Source of the DNA: Sophora flavescens
Taxonomy: Eukaryota; Streptophyta; Magnoliopsida; Fabales; Fabaceae
Assembly (NCBI GenBank): GCA_030762895.1
Contig: CM061070.1
Span: forward strand, 35,181,652-35,245,651
Direction of reading: 5' to 3'
Length of the DNA: 64,000 nt
Shown here: piece after piece, positions 1-11,215 of the stretch
Numbering within the stretch: position 1 is the first letter of the stretch
Layout of the letters: each line of letters opens with the position of its first letter
Notes under the pieces: model-generated
Databases searched by the model: none
Told to the model about the DNA's origin: nothing
What the model saw: only the letters and a program-made list of their open reading frames with translations
Program-made: the position numbers and the translations under genes

Positions 1-251
1 CGTTGTGCCTTTTATGGTAAAAATTTCTGGCATGAACATCTCATTTTAAACAAAGTGAAGTTGGGGTCTCTGGAGATTAGGATAGAAGTTGAATTATAGA
101 AGTGCTATGGTTTTCAAAAAGTGATGATTATCTCTTTCTATGTACTGCTTAAAGTGGTATCTTGTTATTTGTATATGATGTTTTTGTATGTTTTGGGTGC
201 ATATAGTTGTCATAATTATCCATATATTGGTATCTTACCCTTGCATTTTCC

Positions 252-254
<3 letters not shown>

Positions 255-341
<87 letters not shown>

Positions 342-370
342 TGTATGTATGTATGTATGTATGTATGTAT
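255..370. repeat. Compound microsatellite (AT)30 (GTAT)14
   Basis: A pure AT dinucleotide run at 255-314 passes directly into a GTAT tetranucleotide run at 315-370. It lies in the LTR just upstream of the small ORF. Reading frames crossing it are repeat artefacts. Confidence 0.98.
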
Positions 371-389
371 CCTATTATGTTGAGACTAG

Positions 390-857
390 ATGGACCCAAC
401 TCTGCCTCTCGTGCACTCTCGCGTGCGGGCGATCATGTTTGATGATGCCGACAACCCTGGGGCTTGGGTGATTCATCCAAGGAATCACACGGCCAAGTAC
501 ACTGGCCCGGTTTGCACTATAGAAGGAACACAGGAGGGAGGTCAAGAGAGGAGGATTCATACCGTGGAGACCATCCAGATTTCACTTCATCCAGTCTGGT
601 TTTATGTACAACATTTAGCTGAGCAAGGACAGCTAGTGTTGGATCCACCACCTCTGAATGCGGCGCCAGCTTCACCCATAGAGGAGGACCCCAAGGAATT
701 CATGGAGGAAGAACCACTGTATCATCCTATGAGCAGTGATGATGATGATGATGCACCTGGCGAGGGAGCCAGAGTGGAAGTATCCTCTTCTGATACTTCT
801 TCTGGATATGGGAGAGACTCCCGTGTCTCTCGAATGGGTATCACTAGTTTGTCTTGA
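390..857 (+). CDS. Small ORF inside the LTR, 155 codons, unknown function
   Basis: I do not recognise a named domain. The frame runs from the ATG at 390 to the stop at 855-857. It encodes a globular-looking N-terminal half containing KYTGPV around residue 38, followed by an acidic stretch (EEDPKEFMEEEP, then five Asp) and a Ser-rich tail. The ORFs in both LTRs of element D contain VYTGPV in a similar place and also end in a Ser-rich tail with GDSEGSS, so I think they are distant homologues. The ORF sits inside the LTR and stops about 350 bp before its 3' end. If the LTR promoter is used it would lie in the long leader before gag. Homology of the tails is weak because they are low complexity. 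The start codon is the first ATG in frame and is not otherwise supported. Confidence 0.4.
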   Translation: MDPTLPLVHSRVRAIMFDDADNPGAWVIHPRNHTAKYTGPVCTIEGTQEGGQERRIHTVETIQISLHPVWFYVQHLAEQGQLVLDPPPLNAAPASPIEEDPKEFMEEEPLYHPMSSDDDDDAPGEGARVEVSSSDTSSGYGRDSRVSRMGITSLS

Positions 858-1208
858 CCAGCTTAGGAAGTCTAGTTTTATTTTGGGGCAGTGATGTTGG
901 ATGGATCTTGTCAGTCGCATGTTTTATTTTGTCTCTTTAAACTCTAGTACAATGTAGTGTTTCGTTTAAGAAAACTTCTGTCAATGCACCTGTCACTAAG
1001 AAGGTGTTTGTTATCAATGTGAATATCATGTATGTTTTCTATGAATGTAAGTTGGTCTTTTAATTCCATTGTCTTAAGTTATGAGTTTTATTTAATAATG
1101 ATTTACTAATTAGATATAAACATTCCGAAAGAAATCGACATGACTTCTAATAACGTTAATATTAGTAAAAATGGTTAGTTAATGTAATTCCCGGGTAAGG
1201 GTGTTACA

Positions 1209-1790
1209 CGATCGTTCCAAATACGTGAAGTTTGAGAATGGTCTGCATCCAGAGATCAAGCATGCTATCAGCTACCAGGAGATTAGAGACTTCCCTGTTC
1301 TCGTGATCAAGTGAAGGATCTATGAAGATGCCTGCAAGTCTGGAAGGTCAGCTTCCAAGGGATCGGACAACCAGAGAAACAAGAGGAATGATCAGGGAAA
1401 CAAGTGGAAGCCACGTCTCGTTCCAGCTGGCAAGGACTTCAAGCGGGATGGAAAGAAGTCTCAGTTTTCTTCAGACAGGTCCAAGAGATGGGATTCTTCC
1501 AATTCTAGACCTCTTCATTATGGCAAGTGTGGACAGAACCACCTCACTACCCAATGCAAGGAAACGGACATCATCTACTTCAAGTGTGGCAAGCATGGCC
1601 ACATCAGTCAGAACTGCGAGGTAGGAAAGTCAGAGCCACAGAGCGCAAGAAAAAGTTAGAAGCCTCAAACCAACCGACTGAAGACCACAGGGAGAGTCTT
1701 TACTCTCAGTGGAGCCGAGGCCTCCGAATTCGAAGATTTGATCCAAGGTATGTGCCTCATTAAGGGAATTTGTTTAACTGTATTGTTTGA
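1209..1790 (+). pseudogene. gag: Element A: 3' part of chromovirus gag (broken)
   Basis: The sequence picks up in the middle of gag (VKFENGLHPEIKHAI), matching element B around 22516-22570. The rest of gag is missing because the LTR ending at 1208 abuts it. Stops interrupt the frame at about 1312 and 1657. The nucleocapsid knuckles are damaged: the first reads YGKCGQNHLTTQC and the second YFKCGKHGHISQNC, with Tyr where element B has the first zinc-binding Cys (CFKCGKCGHISQDC). Gag would form the virus-like particle and bind element RNA. The copy is clearly dead. Confidence 0.85.
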
Positions 1791-2230
1791 TTCGGTGCGA
1801 CCCACTCGTTTGTGTCATATGAATGTGCTAATAGTCTTAAGTTGCCCGTGACACTTCTTGAACGTGATTTAGTTGTTGCCAAACCCACGAATAAACCTAT
1901 TCTTACTTCTTATGCATGCAAGAATATTTTTATTACCATAGATGGAAGAGACTTTATTGTTGATCTTGTATGCCTACCCCTGAAAGACCTTGATGTTATT
2001 CTTGGCATGGACCGGTTATCTTCCAACCACGTTCTTCTGAATTGCTTCAATAAAACCATAGTTTTTGGAACTCCAGTGGAGTCTAGGGATCATAGCTTTC
2101 TTTCTAACCTAGTTAAGGCTTCGATGAACGAAGGAGCCCAAGTGTACATGTTGCTATCTTCCCTGGAAGTCGAGAGCCCTCCTGATGTTGAAAGCATGCC
2201 TGTTGTGCTAGAATTTCCTGAAGTGTTCCC
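1791..2230 (+). pseudogene. Element A: retropepsin-type protease (frameshifted at active site)
   Basis: The aspartic protease follows gag as in Tekay/Del chromoviruses. One G is missing within the DSGA active-site codons (about 1790-1800), so the frame shifts exactly at the catalytic motif before ATHSFV. The downstream part is well kept, with VDLVCLPLKDLDVILGMD in the frame starting at 1812. The enzyme would cut the Gag-Pol polyprotein. It matches the same region of element B at 23070-23560 closely. Confidence 0.88.
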
Positions 2231-3010
2231 AGGGGATATTTACGAACTACCCCCAGAGAGGGATGTGGAGTTTGCCATAGACTTAGTGCCTGGCACTGGG
2301 CCTATATCCATAGCATCCTATAGAATGTCTCCTCTAGAGCTAGCTAAGTTAAAGGAACAGTTAGTAGATCTGATGCAGAAGTAGTTCGTCATGCCTAGCA
2401 TATCCCCATGGGGAGCACTAGTGTTGTTGGTGAAGAAGAAAGATGGTAGTATGAGGTTGTGTGTTGACTATCAATAACTCAACAAAGTGACCGTTAAGAA
2501 TAGATATCCCCTCCCTAGGATTGATGATCTTATGGATCAGTTGATCGGGGCTTGTGTTTTCTCGAAGATAGATTTGAGGTCAGGATACCATTAGATTCGG
2601 GTTAAGTCTGAGGCCATCCCGAAGACAGCATTTAGGACGCGATATGGTCACTATGAGTATTTAATTATGCCCTTTGGTGGGACTAATGCTCCTGCTGTGT
2701 TCATGGATTACATGAATAAGACTTTCACCCTTACTTGGATAAGTTTGTGGTGGTTTTCATAGATGACATCCTAGTGTACTCCAAGACTAAGGAGGAACAT
2801 GAGGTGCACTTGAGGGTTGTCTTGCAGACCCTTACGGAGAAGCAGTTGTATGCTAAGTTGTCTAAGTGCGAGTTTTGGTTAGAGGAGGTGAGTTTCTTTG
2901 GTCACGTGACCTCTAAAGGTGGGATAGTCGTGGATCCGGTTAAGGTAGAGATGGTGCTCCAGTGGGAAGCACCAAAGTCAGTGACCGAGGTTAGGAGTTT
3001 CTTGGGTTTA
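2231..3010 (+). pseudogene. Element A: reverse transcriptase (several stops)
   Basis: Recognisable reverse transcriptase motifs in order are VKKKDG, FSKIDLRSGYH, TRYGHYEYLIMPFG, TNAPAVFMDYMNK, the catalytic FIDD at about 2758-2769, and GHVTSKGG. Stops occur at about 2382, 2475 and 2593, and a frameshift lies near 2730. The FIDD variant of YxDD is shared with B and D. The domain would copy element RNA into DNA. It is similar to B and D but, unlike B, it keeps the finger region. Confidence 0.93.
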
Positions 3011-3673
3011 GCAGGGTACTATAGGAGGTTTATAGAAGGCCTTTCTAAGTTAGCATTACCCTTAACCCGTCTCACCAAGAAGGGACAGTTGTTTGTGTGG
3101 GACTCTAAGTGCGAGGAGAGTTTCCAAACCTTGAAGGATAGGTTAACATCAGCACTAGTTTTGGTTTTGCCCGATCCTAGTAGGCCTTTCGTAGTGTATT
3201 GTGATGCATCGAAGCAAGGTTTAGGTGGATTGTTGATGCAAGATGGTAAGGTAGTATCTTATGCTTCTAGCCAGTTGAAAATCCACGAGAAGAACTACCC
3301 TACCCATGACCTAGAGTTAGGATTTGTGGTGTTTGCCTTGAAGATTTGGAGGCATTACCTTTATGGAGCTAAGTTTGAGGTTCTTAGTGATCATAAGAGT
3401 TTGAAATATTTGTTTGACCAGAAAGAGCTCAATATGAGATAGCGTAGGTGGATGGAGTTTTTAAAGGATTATGAGTTTGATATGACCTACCACCCAGGAA
3501 AGGCCAATGTATTGGCCGATGCTTTAAGTAGAAAAACCTTGCACGTCTCCGCTTTAATGGTTTGGGAGATGGATCTGATCAAGGAGTTTAGAGACCTAAG
3601 TTTAGCTTGGGAAGTTACCCCTAAGAGCATTAGGCTTGGAACCTTGAAGGTTACCAACAGTTTGATGGATTAA
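3011..3673 (+). pseudogene. Element A: RNase H and linker
   Basis: The RNase H domain begins near FVVYCDASKQGLGG and continues through HDLELGFVVFALKIWRHYLYG, LSDHKSLKYLF and the final VLADALSRK. The expected acidic residues of D-E-D-D are visible. A stop at 3440-3442 splits the domain and another ends the frame at 3671. It would degrade the RNA strand during reverse transcription. Confidence 0.92.
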
Positions 3674-4146
3674 GTTACAGAAGGCCAAAAGTTAGATAAG
3701 TTTCTCTTAGACCAGAGGGAGTTGCTTGCTCAAGGTAGTGACCTTAGTTTTAAGGACGGAAGTGATGGAATTTTGAGGTTCAAATATAGAATCTGTATAC
3801 CAGACATCCTGAAGCTTACGAAGTTGATCCTTGAAGAGGGACATAGGAGTGGACTGAGTGTGCACCCAGGTGCCACTAAGATGTATCTGGATTTAAAGAG
3901 GATTTTTTGGTGGCCTAAGATGAAGAAAGATGTGACTGAGTTTGTGTATGCTTGTTTAGTGTGCCAAAAGGTTAAGATAGAACACCAGAAGCCATCAGGA
4001 AAGTTGCAACCTTTGAGTATCCCAGAATGGAAATGGGACAGTATTGCCATGGATTTTGTGTCTGGACTCCCGAGGACTCCAGTAGGTTATGAAGCGATAT
4101 GGGTTGTTGTGGATAGATTGACTAAGTCTGCCCATTTCATCCCGAT
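3674..4146 (+). pseudogene. Element A: N-terminal half of integrase, cut off by an LTR
   Basis: The HHCC zinc-binding region is present (GHRSG..VHPG followed by CLVCQ), then IPEWKWDSIAMDFVSGLP with the first catalytic Asp and VVVDRLTKSAHFIPI. The sequence stops at 4146, where TGTAACACCC of the next LTR begins. The second Asp, the Glu, the chromodomain and the 3' LTR of A are absent from the window. Confidence 0.92.
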
Positions 4147-4527
4147 TGTAACACCCCCCTTGGGCATTACATGACTAACTTAATTTCGTAATAACCTATT
4201 AAAATAAAATAATAATTGTTGGTTTACTTTTTGAAAATAATTTATATAAGTACTTAAATACAGATCGATACTTTTTTTTTATAAAAATTTCGACAGAGTC
4301 TCCTCTGTAATTCCATCCCAAAATAACAACATCTGCTAAAATATTTATATTTTCATCCCAAAATAAAGACTCTCCGAGCCATAAACATCCTATCCATAAT
4401 AGAAGCTCTCCGAGCCGTAAACATACGTACGCATAACATTAATCCAATAAAAGACTCTCAGATTCATAATACCTATAACTGCGACTTTCTCCAAATAAAA
4501 TTTACTCGATAAACTAAGCTGGTCGCA

Positions 4528-4650
4528 CTAAAAGATATTCCTGGGGAAGACCCCATGGTTCTCACCATTATAACTAACATCAGACATTAAAGGATCGGGA
4601 CTAATATCCCCGAGTGAAGCTGAGAACTTCTCTGCAACATCTGTACACTC
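4528..4650 (-). other. Relic LTR ORF tail with splice-acceptor-like start
   Basis: On the minus strand GTGTACAG at 4641-4648 is followed by a frame reading TDVAEKF that stops at 4528-4530, about 380 bp before the LTR 3' end. This is the place where other long LTRs here carry their small ORF. The LTR at 54653 has a similar TDVADESF reading near 55060-55085. The similarity is short and the acceptor is only a sequence match. Confidence 0.25.
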
Positions 4651-5279
4651 AAACCCAAAATACCACAAAAGAAACCAAACAGAAATAATGCAAATGTGAG
4701 ATACCGACATATGAGTTTTATCATAGCAGTCACATACACAATTATCACACAATGACATACAATATATCATAACCATAAGCACAGGGATCCATTCCTGACA
4801 ATCAAATGCATTTTGTAAAACATTTCATGTCACTTCAATATTCACTATCTAGTTCACCAATCTTCGGAGATCCTAACTTTCCTTCGTCGAGCATGATAGG
4901 ATCGCGATAATGCCCATAACACAATTGTCCCGTGCGTTTTGGGTCGGCCTCTCAATTTAGGTCTGATCCCGAATTGTTCTAGGGTGTCGTATCTCACCTA
5001 AATAATACAGAATAGTTCCTGATTGAGTACATTTCGACAGGGTAGCCGATTTCCACAACAAGAGGTTGCAAAGCCTCAAGCATTTCATGGAGTTCGAACC
5101 CGAATGTCCCTGAAGACCCAAAAACTAAAGGAGCAGTCTTTGGTTCGTAACTATTCAGTTTGTCAGTTCACCCTTTGTGAAACTGTAGCTCGAATACACA
5201 ATGGCACGTCTGCCACATCGGCATAAAAGCCAGACCATGCATGTAAAAGTCTTAACCTTCCTTAAATTTTCAATGTATT

Positions 5280-5490
5280 AAAACTCTTATTATCAACACA
5301 GGACTTTAAGTCTGAGTGTCTAATCACAACAGTCTTGGACCGATGCACCAGTCTTAGACTTTGTGGTCATAGAAAACAACTTTCACCTTTTTACTACTTT
5401 CACCACGTTTTAATACAACGTATATAGGACACACAGTCCATAACAACGTACTTAGGGCACACAGTCCATAACAATGTGACACGGATCACA
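5280..5490 (-). repeat. Series of short inverted repeats of GGAC..GTCC type in the LTR
   Basis: Several short arms pair within 12-20 bp, for example GGACACACAGTCC near 5428-5440 and GGGCACACAGTCC near 5456-5468, ending in GGATCACAGATC. The LTR at 54653 has a similar series at 55650-55890 (GGACACGCAGTCC, GGACACACGGTCC, GGACCCTTGGTCC). The region lies about 2 kb downstream of the predicted TATA box of this LTR. Confidence 0.55.
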
Positions 5491-7466
5491 GATCAACATG
5501 TTTTTTTTTTAAAACCTTAGTATACCGACGTCTCGGTTAATAGGTTCACTTTTCAACGTTCTTTTTCGTTCGGTGAAAATACAAATCCAAAACAAAACTT
5601 CCGTAACTTATCCAAGTTATCAGATATTTTTATTTTGAAATAAAACCTTTTGAAATAATGTTTGTCTTTTGAAATTCATTTTAAAAACCTTGAGTTATAG
5701 AAAGTCTCTTTCTTTTCTAAAAATCCATCTTTACTTTGGAAAAGATCTATTTCTCTTTCCAAAATATTGAAAACTTTTTTAGAGAAAACTTTTTCTAAAA
5801 TATTGATAACTAAAATCTCTTCATCAAGAACTTGAAGTTAAACTTGTTTTCCCCTATGGTTCTTCACCATAAAATAGTCTCAAAAATTAAGATTTTCATA
5901 GAATAACATCTTTAGTTTCCAAGATTTTATTTAAAGTTCTTAAATCTTCTCCAAATGTTAAAAGAATATTTTTCTTTCTCTTTTATCAACATGTTGCTTC
6001 AAAATTTAAAACCTTTATTTCTGTGGTTTTTCATATAAGTTTTCTTAAGACTTTTACCTTATATTAATAATTGAGCTCTAACCAATGGTTAGACTTCTAT
6101 GCAACAACCAAGCAACTTTCAACAATTGCAACTTAATCAACATAATACACTTGTTTATAATACCAATAAAGCATACAAGCATATAATTTAATCCAACACA
6201 TCATTAAGGCCAAAAATTCAAATAATTCTAAAACAACCACAACAACGACAACATCAACGCAACCACATAAATTCAAACACAACAAGCATATAATTTGAAC
6301 ACAAGTTAAAATTTGACAAAATCACTTCAAAACTCTCATGCATGTCTCGGCTATGACATGCAAAGAATGATAAAAATTCTAAATTTTTATAAGATTTTGG
6401 ATTATAATCCTTAAGCATTATAGGAACAAAATAAATCAAGTCTTAAACTTAAAATTTTAAACCCTTCAACTTTATACAAAAAAATAGGTTTCGGCTTTTA
6501 AAATAAATACTATAAATCTATTTTTCAACACTTCATTTATTTGTATGCACTAAAAATGAAGATTTTAAAACATGCAACTTCTAAAAAATTTTGAGACTAA
6601 CTTTCTTAACCTTAAAAATAAAATTTCCGGCCTTCTTAAAAATATAGATTAGAAAATTAAAATTTTCAACTTTCATAATCACATACATGCATCCAAATAG
6701 AGATTAAGGCACACATTTTTCTTAAAACAACTATAACTCAAAATTTCTTCAACCTTTTAGCAACATGCAAAAGATTAACATGATGATCAAAGTGCTCTAT
6801 CTTCTCAAAACTTAAAAACAAACCATTTTCAAATTTGGTACCACATGCATGTCAAAAATACAAGGATCAAAACAACATATTCTCAGGAAAATCAAAGTCA
6901 AGCCTCTTTAACGCTAACAATTAGGGTTTCGGCCCTTATATTCTAAATAGGAAAGGAAAACTCAATTTTTTGTATGAAGTCCTTAAGCTTAGAAATCACA
7001 TGCAATAAGATTTCAAAGACATGCAAGTTGAAATTTTAACAAAACACCAACTTTCCCCTCTACGTGTTTTTCGGCCAAACCAAAAAAATAGGTTTTGGAT
7101 AGTTCTTCGTCACATGCAATCCCACAAGAAAATAGTAGAGATGATGATGAGCTAAAAAAAATTCATCTCTTGTTCAAAATATATTTTTAAGCTCTTTTTC
7201 AAAGTTTTAAATCAAAAACATAAACATGAAATCAAAGAGAGAATCATGCATGTAGATACATAAAAGCTTCTCAGAAAATGAAGAGTAAGAGTTGAGGGCT
7301 TATACCCTCTAGATGAAGATGATGAGTAAGAGATGAGGATGAAGATGGTTCCTTAGCTTCCAAAAGCTCAAAAGTTAAGAGGTTGAAGATGATGAATAGT
7401 AGACAAGTAAGTGAGAATGAGCTTGAGAGAGAAATAGTAAAAGTGAAGAATGGAGTATGATGGAGG

Positions 7467-7517
7467 TATATATAGAGTGGAGAGAGGGGGTGGGGTGGCG
7501 CTGTTGGGCTTGCCCAA
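7467..7517 (-). promoter_or_regulatory. Predicted LTR promoter: TATA box with upstream palindrome
   Basis: On the minus strand CTATATATACC (about 7466-7476) is a strong TATA match. Some 30 bp upstream lies the inverted repeat TTGGGCTTGCCCAA at 7504-7517. The assignment rests on sequence only. Confidence 0.5.
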
Positions 7518-8265
7518 GGGGGTGAGTTTTCTCAAATTTTTTTCTTTATTTAAAATAAAGTCCACAATAGAAATAAAAAAATAAATGCTTTCTTGCAAAA
7601 ATAAAGAAAATGATGATATGTTTTAAATGGAATTACTATTCATCTCAATCCATCAAGGTCATTTTCACATCAAATCTTAAATTTCTGCACCTAATATGTT
7701 CTGAATAAAATCCTCTTTGTTAGAACAAAAAAATTGTATTTTTTTAATAATTTATGGATTTCTTGTAAAAATGGATGAAATCATTAGATGTAAAATCATG
7801 ATGTTGTGATTTAAAGGTAAAAATATTCTAAATCACATCCAACTATTCAAATCTGCAGAAAAATCTAATTTAGATAAATGTGGCTCATTCCGGTTCCATT
7901 TATTTCTTAGCGGTAAAATCGACCGTACTTTGCTTTGTTAATTTTCCACCCGAAAATTCATATTGAAATAAATAATTTCTAAAATCATGAAAATAATTAT
8001 AATTTAGTTAGTAAAAATTAGAAATTCTATTTTTCGTAACGAAAATTATTTTTTGGGTCAGTAGAGTTTGACTGACAGTGAAAACTCGGACCAGAAACAT
8101 CTGAAATTTTCTACCGAAAGATTCAACTATACTTTACCAAAATAAAATAAATTATGAGAATGAAATTGGGTTTATTAAAATAATTCTTCCTAAATTATAA
8201 TAATAAACACTCAAATATCCACAGAAACACAGATTATAGACAAATAGAAAAATCGGGGTGTTACA

Positions 8266-8457
8266 ATCATCACCACCATCATCATCATCCGTGTTGCGGC
8301 TATCAAAGTCCTCATGAGTATATGGCGCTGCTCGAAGTGGACTGACCTCAACTGCAGTAACTCTACGCTCCAAGGATTTGACCTCCAATGAAAGCTCACA
8401 AATAGCAGTAGAGTTAGCTCAGATCTCCATGGTGTTCACCTGAACCTCAGCAATAAT
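8266..8457 (-). pseudogene. C-terminal part of the env-like ORF of the copia element
   Basis: Read on the minus strand this encodes a segment with regular hydrophobic spacing (VKSLERRVTAVE, probably coiled coil) and an acidic end (NTDDDDGGDD). A stop lies in the segment at about 8428. The N-terminal part of the same frame lies at 12339-13271, and the two are separated by a solo LTR with matching ATAAT flanks. The segment is cut off at 8265 by the start of another LTR, so its true end is lost. I do not know the protein's function. Confidence 0.65.
8453..8457. repeat. Target-site duplication ATAAT (left)
   Basis: ATAAT directly precedes the LTR end TGAGACACCC at 8458 and is identical to 12339-12343. 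Confidence 0.9.
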
Positions 8458-8756
8458 TGAGACACCCTGTTGTGCCCCATCGTATTATTACATTAAAACC
8501 TTAATATTTATTTACTTAATCGCTCGCTTAACGTTGAAAATACGTAAAAATTAAAACTTAATTAATAATTATATAACTTATGCAGATATAAACACACCAA
8601 AACTATATAATTACACACATGTTTATTTACTGCATTACCAAAACACTGTTGAGGGTATCCTCTCAGTAGGATCCCTCACAGACATAAACTTCACTACAGA
8701 CATACTTAGCGGAATTATGAATACTCCTTAGACACACTGGCCATCATGTCTATACT

Positions 8757-8875
8757 CTAATCGTCCTGGATCACATCTCGACCTCCAGCATACGGTTCAT
8801 ACAGAGTTCCATCTAACTCCTCAGCAATTGGTTCCTCCATCGGGTCTTCTCGTACGATCACATCAGAAATAAAAT
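8757..8875 (-). other. Relic of the LTR-encoded ORF (acidic tail)
   Basis: On the minus strand a frame reads DVIVREDPMEEPIAEELDG and then stops at 8757-8759, about 300 bp before the LTR 3' end. Position and acidic character agree with the ORFs at 390-857 and in the LTRs of D. No start codon or full-length ORF remains. Confidence 0.3.
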
Positions 8876-9118
8876 ACAACACACAGAAAGATATAGGGAA
8901 TAAGAAACAGTTCTATCATCAAAAAGCATAAAAGAGTAATAGTAAATTATACAGTAATTGTCACAGACACGCATCACTCAAAATCAACAATCATCCTCAA
9001 TTCACTATATCATCCTCTACCCTCAGCTCATGTAGTCTAAACACTTATACTATCATAACTGTCTCTATTCCTTTCACATTCGTTAGTAGTCCAGGGTAGT
9101 CTGATGCAAAGAACTTAG

Positions 9119-9312
9119 CATAGTACACTTCTATCTTTTGATAGAATAAGACTCAACATAGTGCTCTCCTATCGAAGATAGGATAAGACTCAACATAGTG
9201 CTCTTCTATCTTTCGATAGGATAAAACTTATCATAGTGCCCTTCTATCTTTCGATAGGATAAAACTCATCATAGTGCCCTTCTATCTTTCGATAGGATAA
9301 AACTCATCATAT
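9119..9312 (-). repeat. Tandem repeat, five copies of about 38 bp, each with a hairpin
   Basis: Copies begin at about 9128, 9166, 9203, 9241 and 9279. Each contains CTATC...GATAG arms around a 3-4 nt loop; the first copies have CTATCTTTTGATAG and TATCGAAGATA, the later ones CTATCTTTCGATAG. It lies about 2 kb downstream of the predicted TATA box in the sense direction of the LTR. Confidence 0.85.
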
Positions 9313-9674
9313 CTACGCGTCATGTACTGAAAAAGTATTTGCATCAAAGCCTCTATATGAATCTCACTATCTCAAATCAATAACAACCTTGTACCTCAAA
9401 CTCCCATCATAACCTCAACTCGCATTCTATGTCACATCTCATCCATTAGATAACTTACTTAAGCTAGGAACCTCTAAGTCAATTCATTCTCTAACCCAAA
9501 CAATCATCTCCCGAACAATATATATCCTTACTTAAACTCAACTAGGTATAGTATTAAAAACCAGGCAGATCATGCATAACACATTAATCAACAAAATATT
9601 CAAATATCTCAATAAGGCAATTTATCACAACTAACTCATAAAAATCAAACCAAATAAATAACAAAGTCAGACTC

Positions 9675-9790
9675 TGTCACAGCCTGGCCGTGATAGCCAT
9701 CACGGTCGTGACAGACAACAAAGGCAAGAATCCTACAAAACAGAACCTGTCACGGCCTGGCCATGACAACCATCACGGCCGTGACAGACA
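9675..9790 (-). repeat. Two copies of a double-palindrome cassette (TCACGG..CCGTGA)
   Basis: Each copy joins an element of the form TCACGGCC-N-GGCCGTGA to a second TCACGGCCGTGA-like palindrome 5-6 bp away, within GTCACRGCCTGGCC...GTGACAGAC. The same two-part cassette occurs in the LTRs of elements F and G, which belong to other families with a different primer tRNA. Confidence 0.85.
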
Positions 9791-11192
9791 GCAAACATCC
9801 TCACTATCATAATTATTCAAACACCAAAACAATACGTCACATGCAGATGGAATACCTCAACCAGCGTATCACAATAAATTCGATAACATAAAATCAAACA
9901 TCCTCAAATACTTAAAATCAACTTAATGTCGATAAACCTACAATCCCCGAATCACCATTGGTTTTACAAAAAAGGTTTCCAATGGGATTTTGGTCTTGTC
10001 GATTACTCGACTACTAGTAGGGTTTAGGTCGCCCTACACAATTATCATATAATCTACTACTTATCGATTCCGACGATAGGTTGATTCTTTTCCCCACCTG
10101 AGCTAGCACCGGAAACACGTACACGACGATCCTCGTTATTCTGCCACGAGTTAACACAACCACCTTCAACCAAACAACATACTTATAATTAATCAACTAA
10201 CACCCATCTATGACACTTTAGAGCTAGGTTCGGCCAAGACTTAGAAAATAGGTTTAGGGTTATCTTCTTAATGCCATCTTTTGGATCCTAGTTACTAGAG
10301 TCTTAACTAACATAGATTACTTATTCCAAGACTAAAATTTGAAACAAAATCCTCTAACCTTTAGGGTCAGGGTTTCGGCCATGGACTGACTTTTAGGGTT
10401 CAAAATCCTTAAAATTCCTAATCATGATTAAGTCATAGATTAATGATCCTTGATTAACCTAAATCATGGATTAGTGACTAAACAACTAAAGTTGAAACTC
10501 AAAACTTCCTAACTCTTTTATACAAGGATTCGGCCTCAACATGATCATAGGGTTAGGGTTCTTAGTTTAATAAACCAACTTGGATTTATAAGGCATACAT
10601 ACTAAGAGTTTGATTAACAAGATCATTAAGGAAAACTTTGAACAAAACTCATCTAGTTCCAAGAACTAGGGTTTCGGCCTTGATGAAATCACTAGGTTAG
10701 AGTTTGATTTTTGATTATATATACTTAAATACAAGAACTATCAAGATACTAGAAGATTGAATCATGAATGAAGACATGAAAATGAAACAAAACCTATGAA
10801 CATGATATTGACCTAGGTTCGGCCATGACCAGAAATCAAGGAAAGAAATTTCTCATGATCTTATGCTTCTAGATGATGAAAATAGAGATGATTATAATAT
10901 CATAGCAATTGGTTTCATGTCAATAGGATTTTTATAGAATTAGTTATGAATTTTCAAAGTTCTAGATCTAGAAACTTAAAAGTGATGAACAACTATGAAA
11001 TAAACTTTGAGTCAAGAAATTGATTGAAGAACATAGACATGATTAGAGAAGAAGAATAGGATTCACCTCTTGGATATCAAGAACAAGTGAAGATCCAAGA
11101 ACTTTCTTCACAAATCTAACACTAGAAGACTTATAACTTTAGGGTTTTGGAAGCAAATGGCAAAAGAAACTAAATGAAAAGTGAGAGTATGG

Positions 11193-11215
11193 TATTTATA
11201 GAGGTAGTGGCGCCA
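11193..11215 (-). promoter_or_regulatory. Predicted LTR promoter: TATA box with upstream palindrome
   Basis: On the minus strand TATAAATA at 11193-11200 follows the palindrome TGGCGCCA at 11208-11215. Sequence match only. Confidence 0.45.

Larger units (their letters stand above)
1..1208 (+). mobile_element. 3' part of a long Ty3/gypsy-type LTR
   Basis: The segment ends in GGGTGTTACA at 1199-1208, the 3' end typical of the long chromovirus LTRs that recur in this window, and gag sequence of a different element starts directly after it. Its order of parts is a microsatellite, a 155-codon ORF and about 350 bp of AT-rich tail ending at the LTR edge. The LTRs of element D at 36615-37458 and 42040-45031 show the same order of an ORF followed by 390-490 bp of tail. 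The 5' end lies outside the window. It is either a solo LTR or the 3' LTR of an element inserted into the gag of element A. Confidence 0.7.
4147..8265 (-). mobile_element. Long (4.1 kb) LTR of a chromovirus-like family, no matching target duplication
   Basis: On the minus strand this block starts TGTAACACCCC at 8265 and ends GGGGTGTTACA at 4147, the standard inverted ends. The sequence near the start (8040-8265) resembles the starts of the LTRs ending at 12338 and 36382, and the part at 5280-5490 resembles the LTR at 54653. It has no coding capacity beyond a short relic ORF. The flanks are CCGAT at 4142-4146 and ATCAT at 8266-8270, so they do not match. It joins the cut integrase of element A to the cut env-like ORF of the copia element, so it may be a recombinant between two insertions. 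Confidence 0.75.

Noticed and set aside
121..471. 116-codon frame rich in Tyr-Ile and Tyr-Val-Cys-Met
   Set aside because: It is the translation of the AT and GTAT microsatellite.
9984..10196. 60-codon minus frame and splice-like sites in the solo LTR
   Set aside because: Homologous to non-coding leader sequence of the D LTR at 42900-43030; no conserved reading frame between the two.
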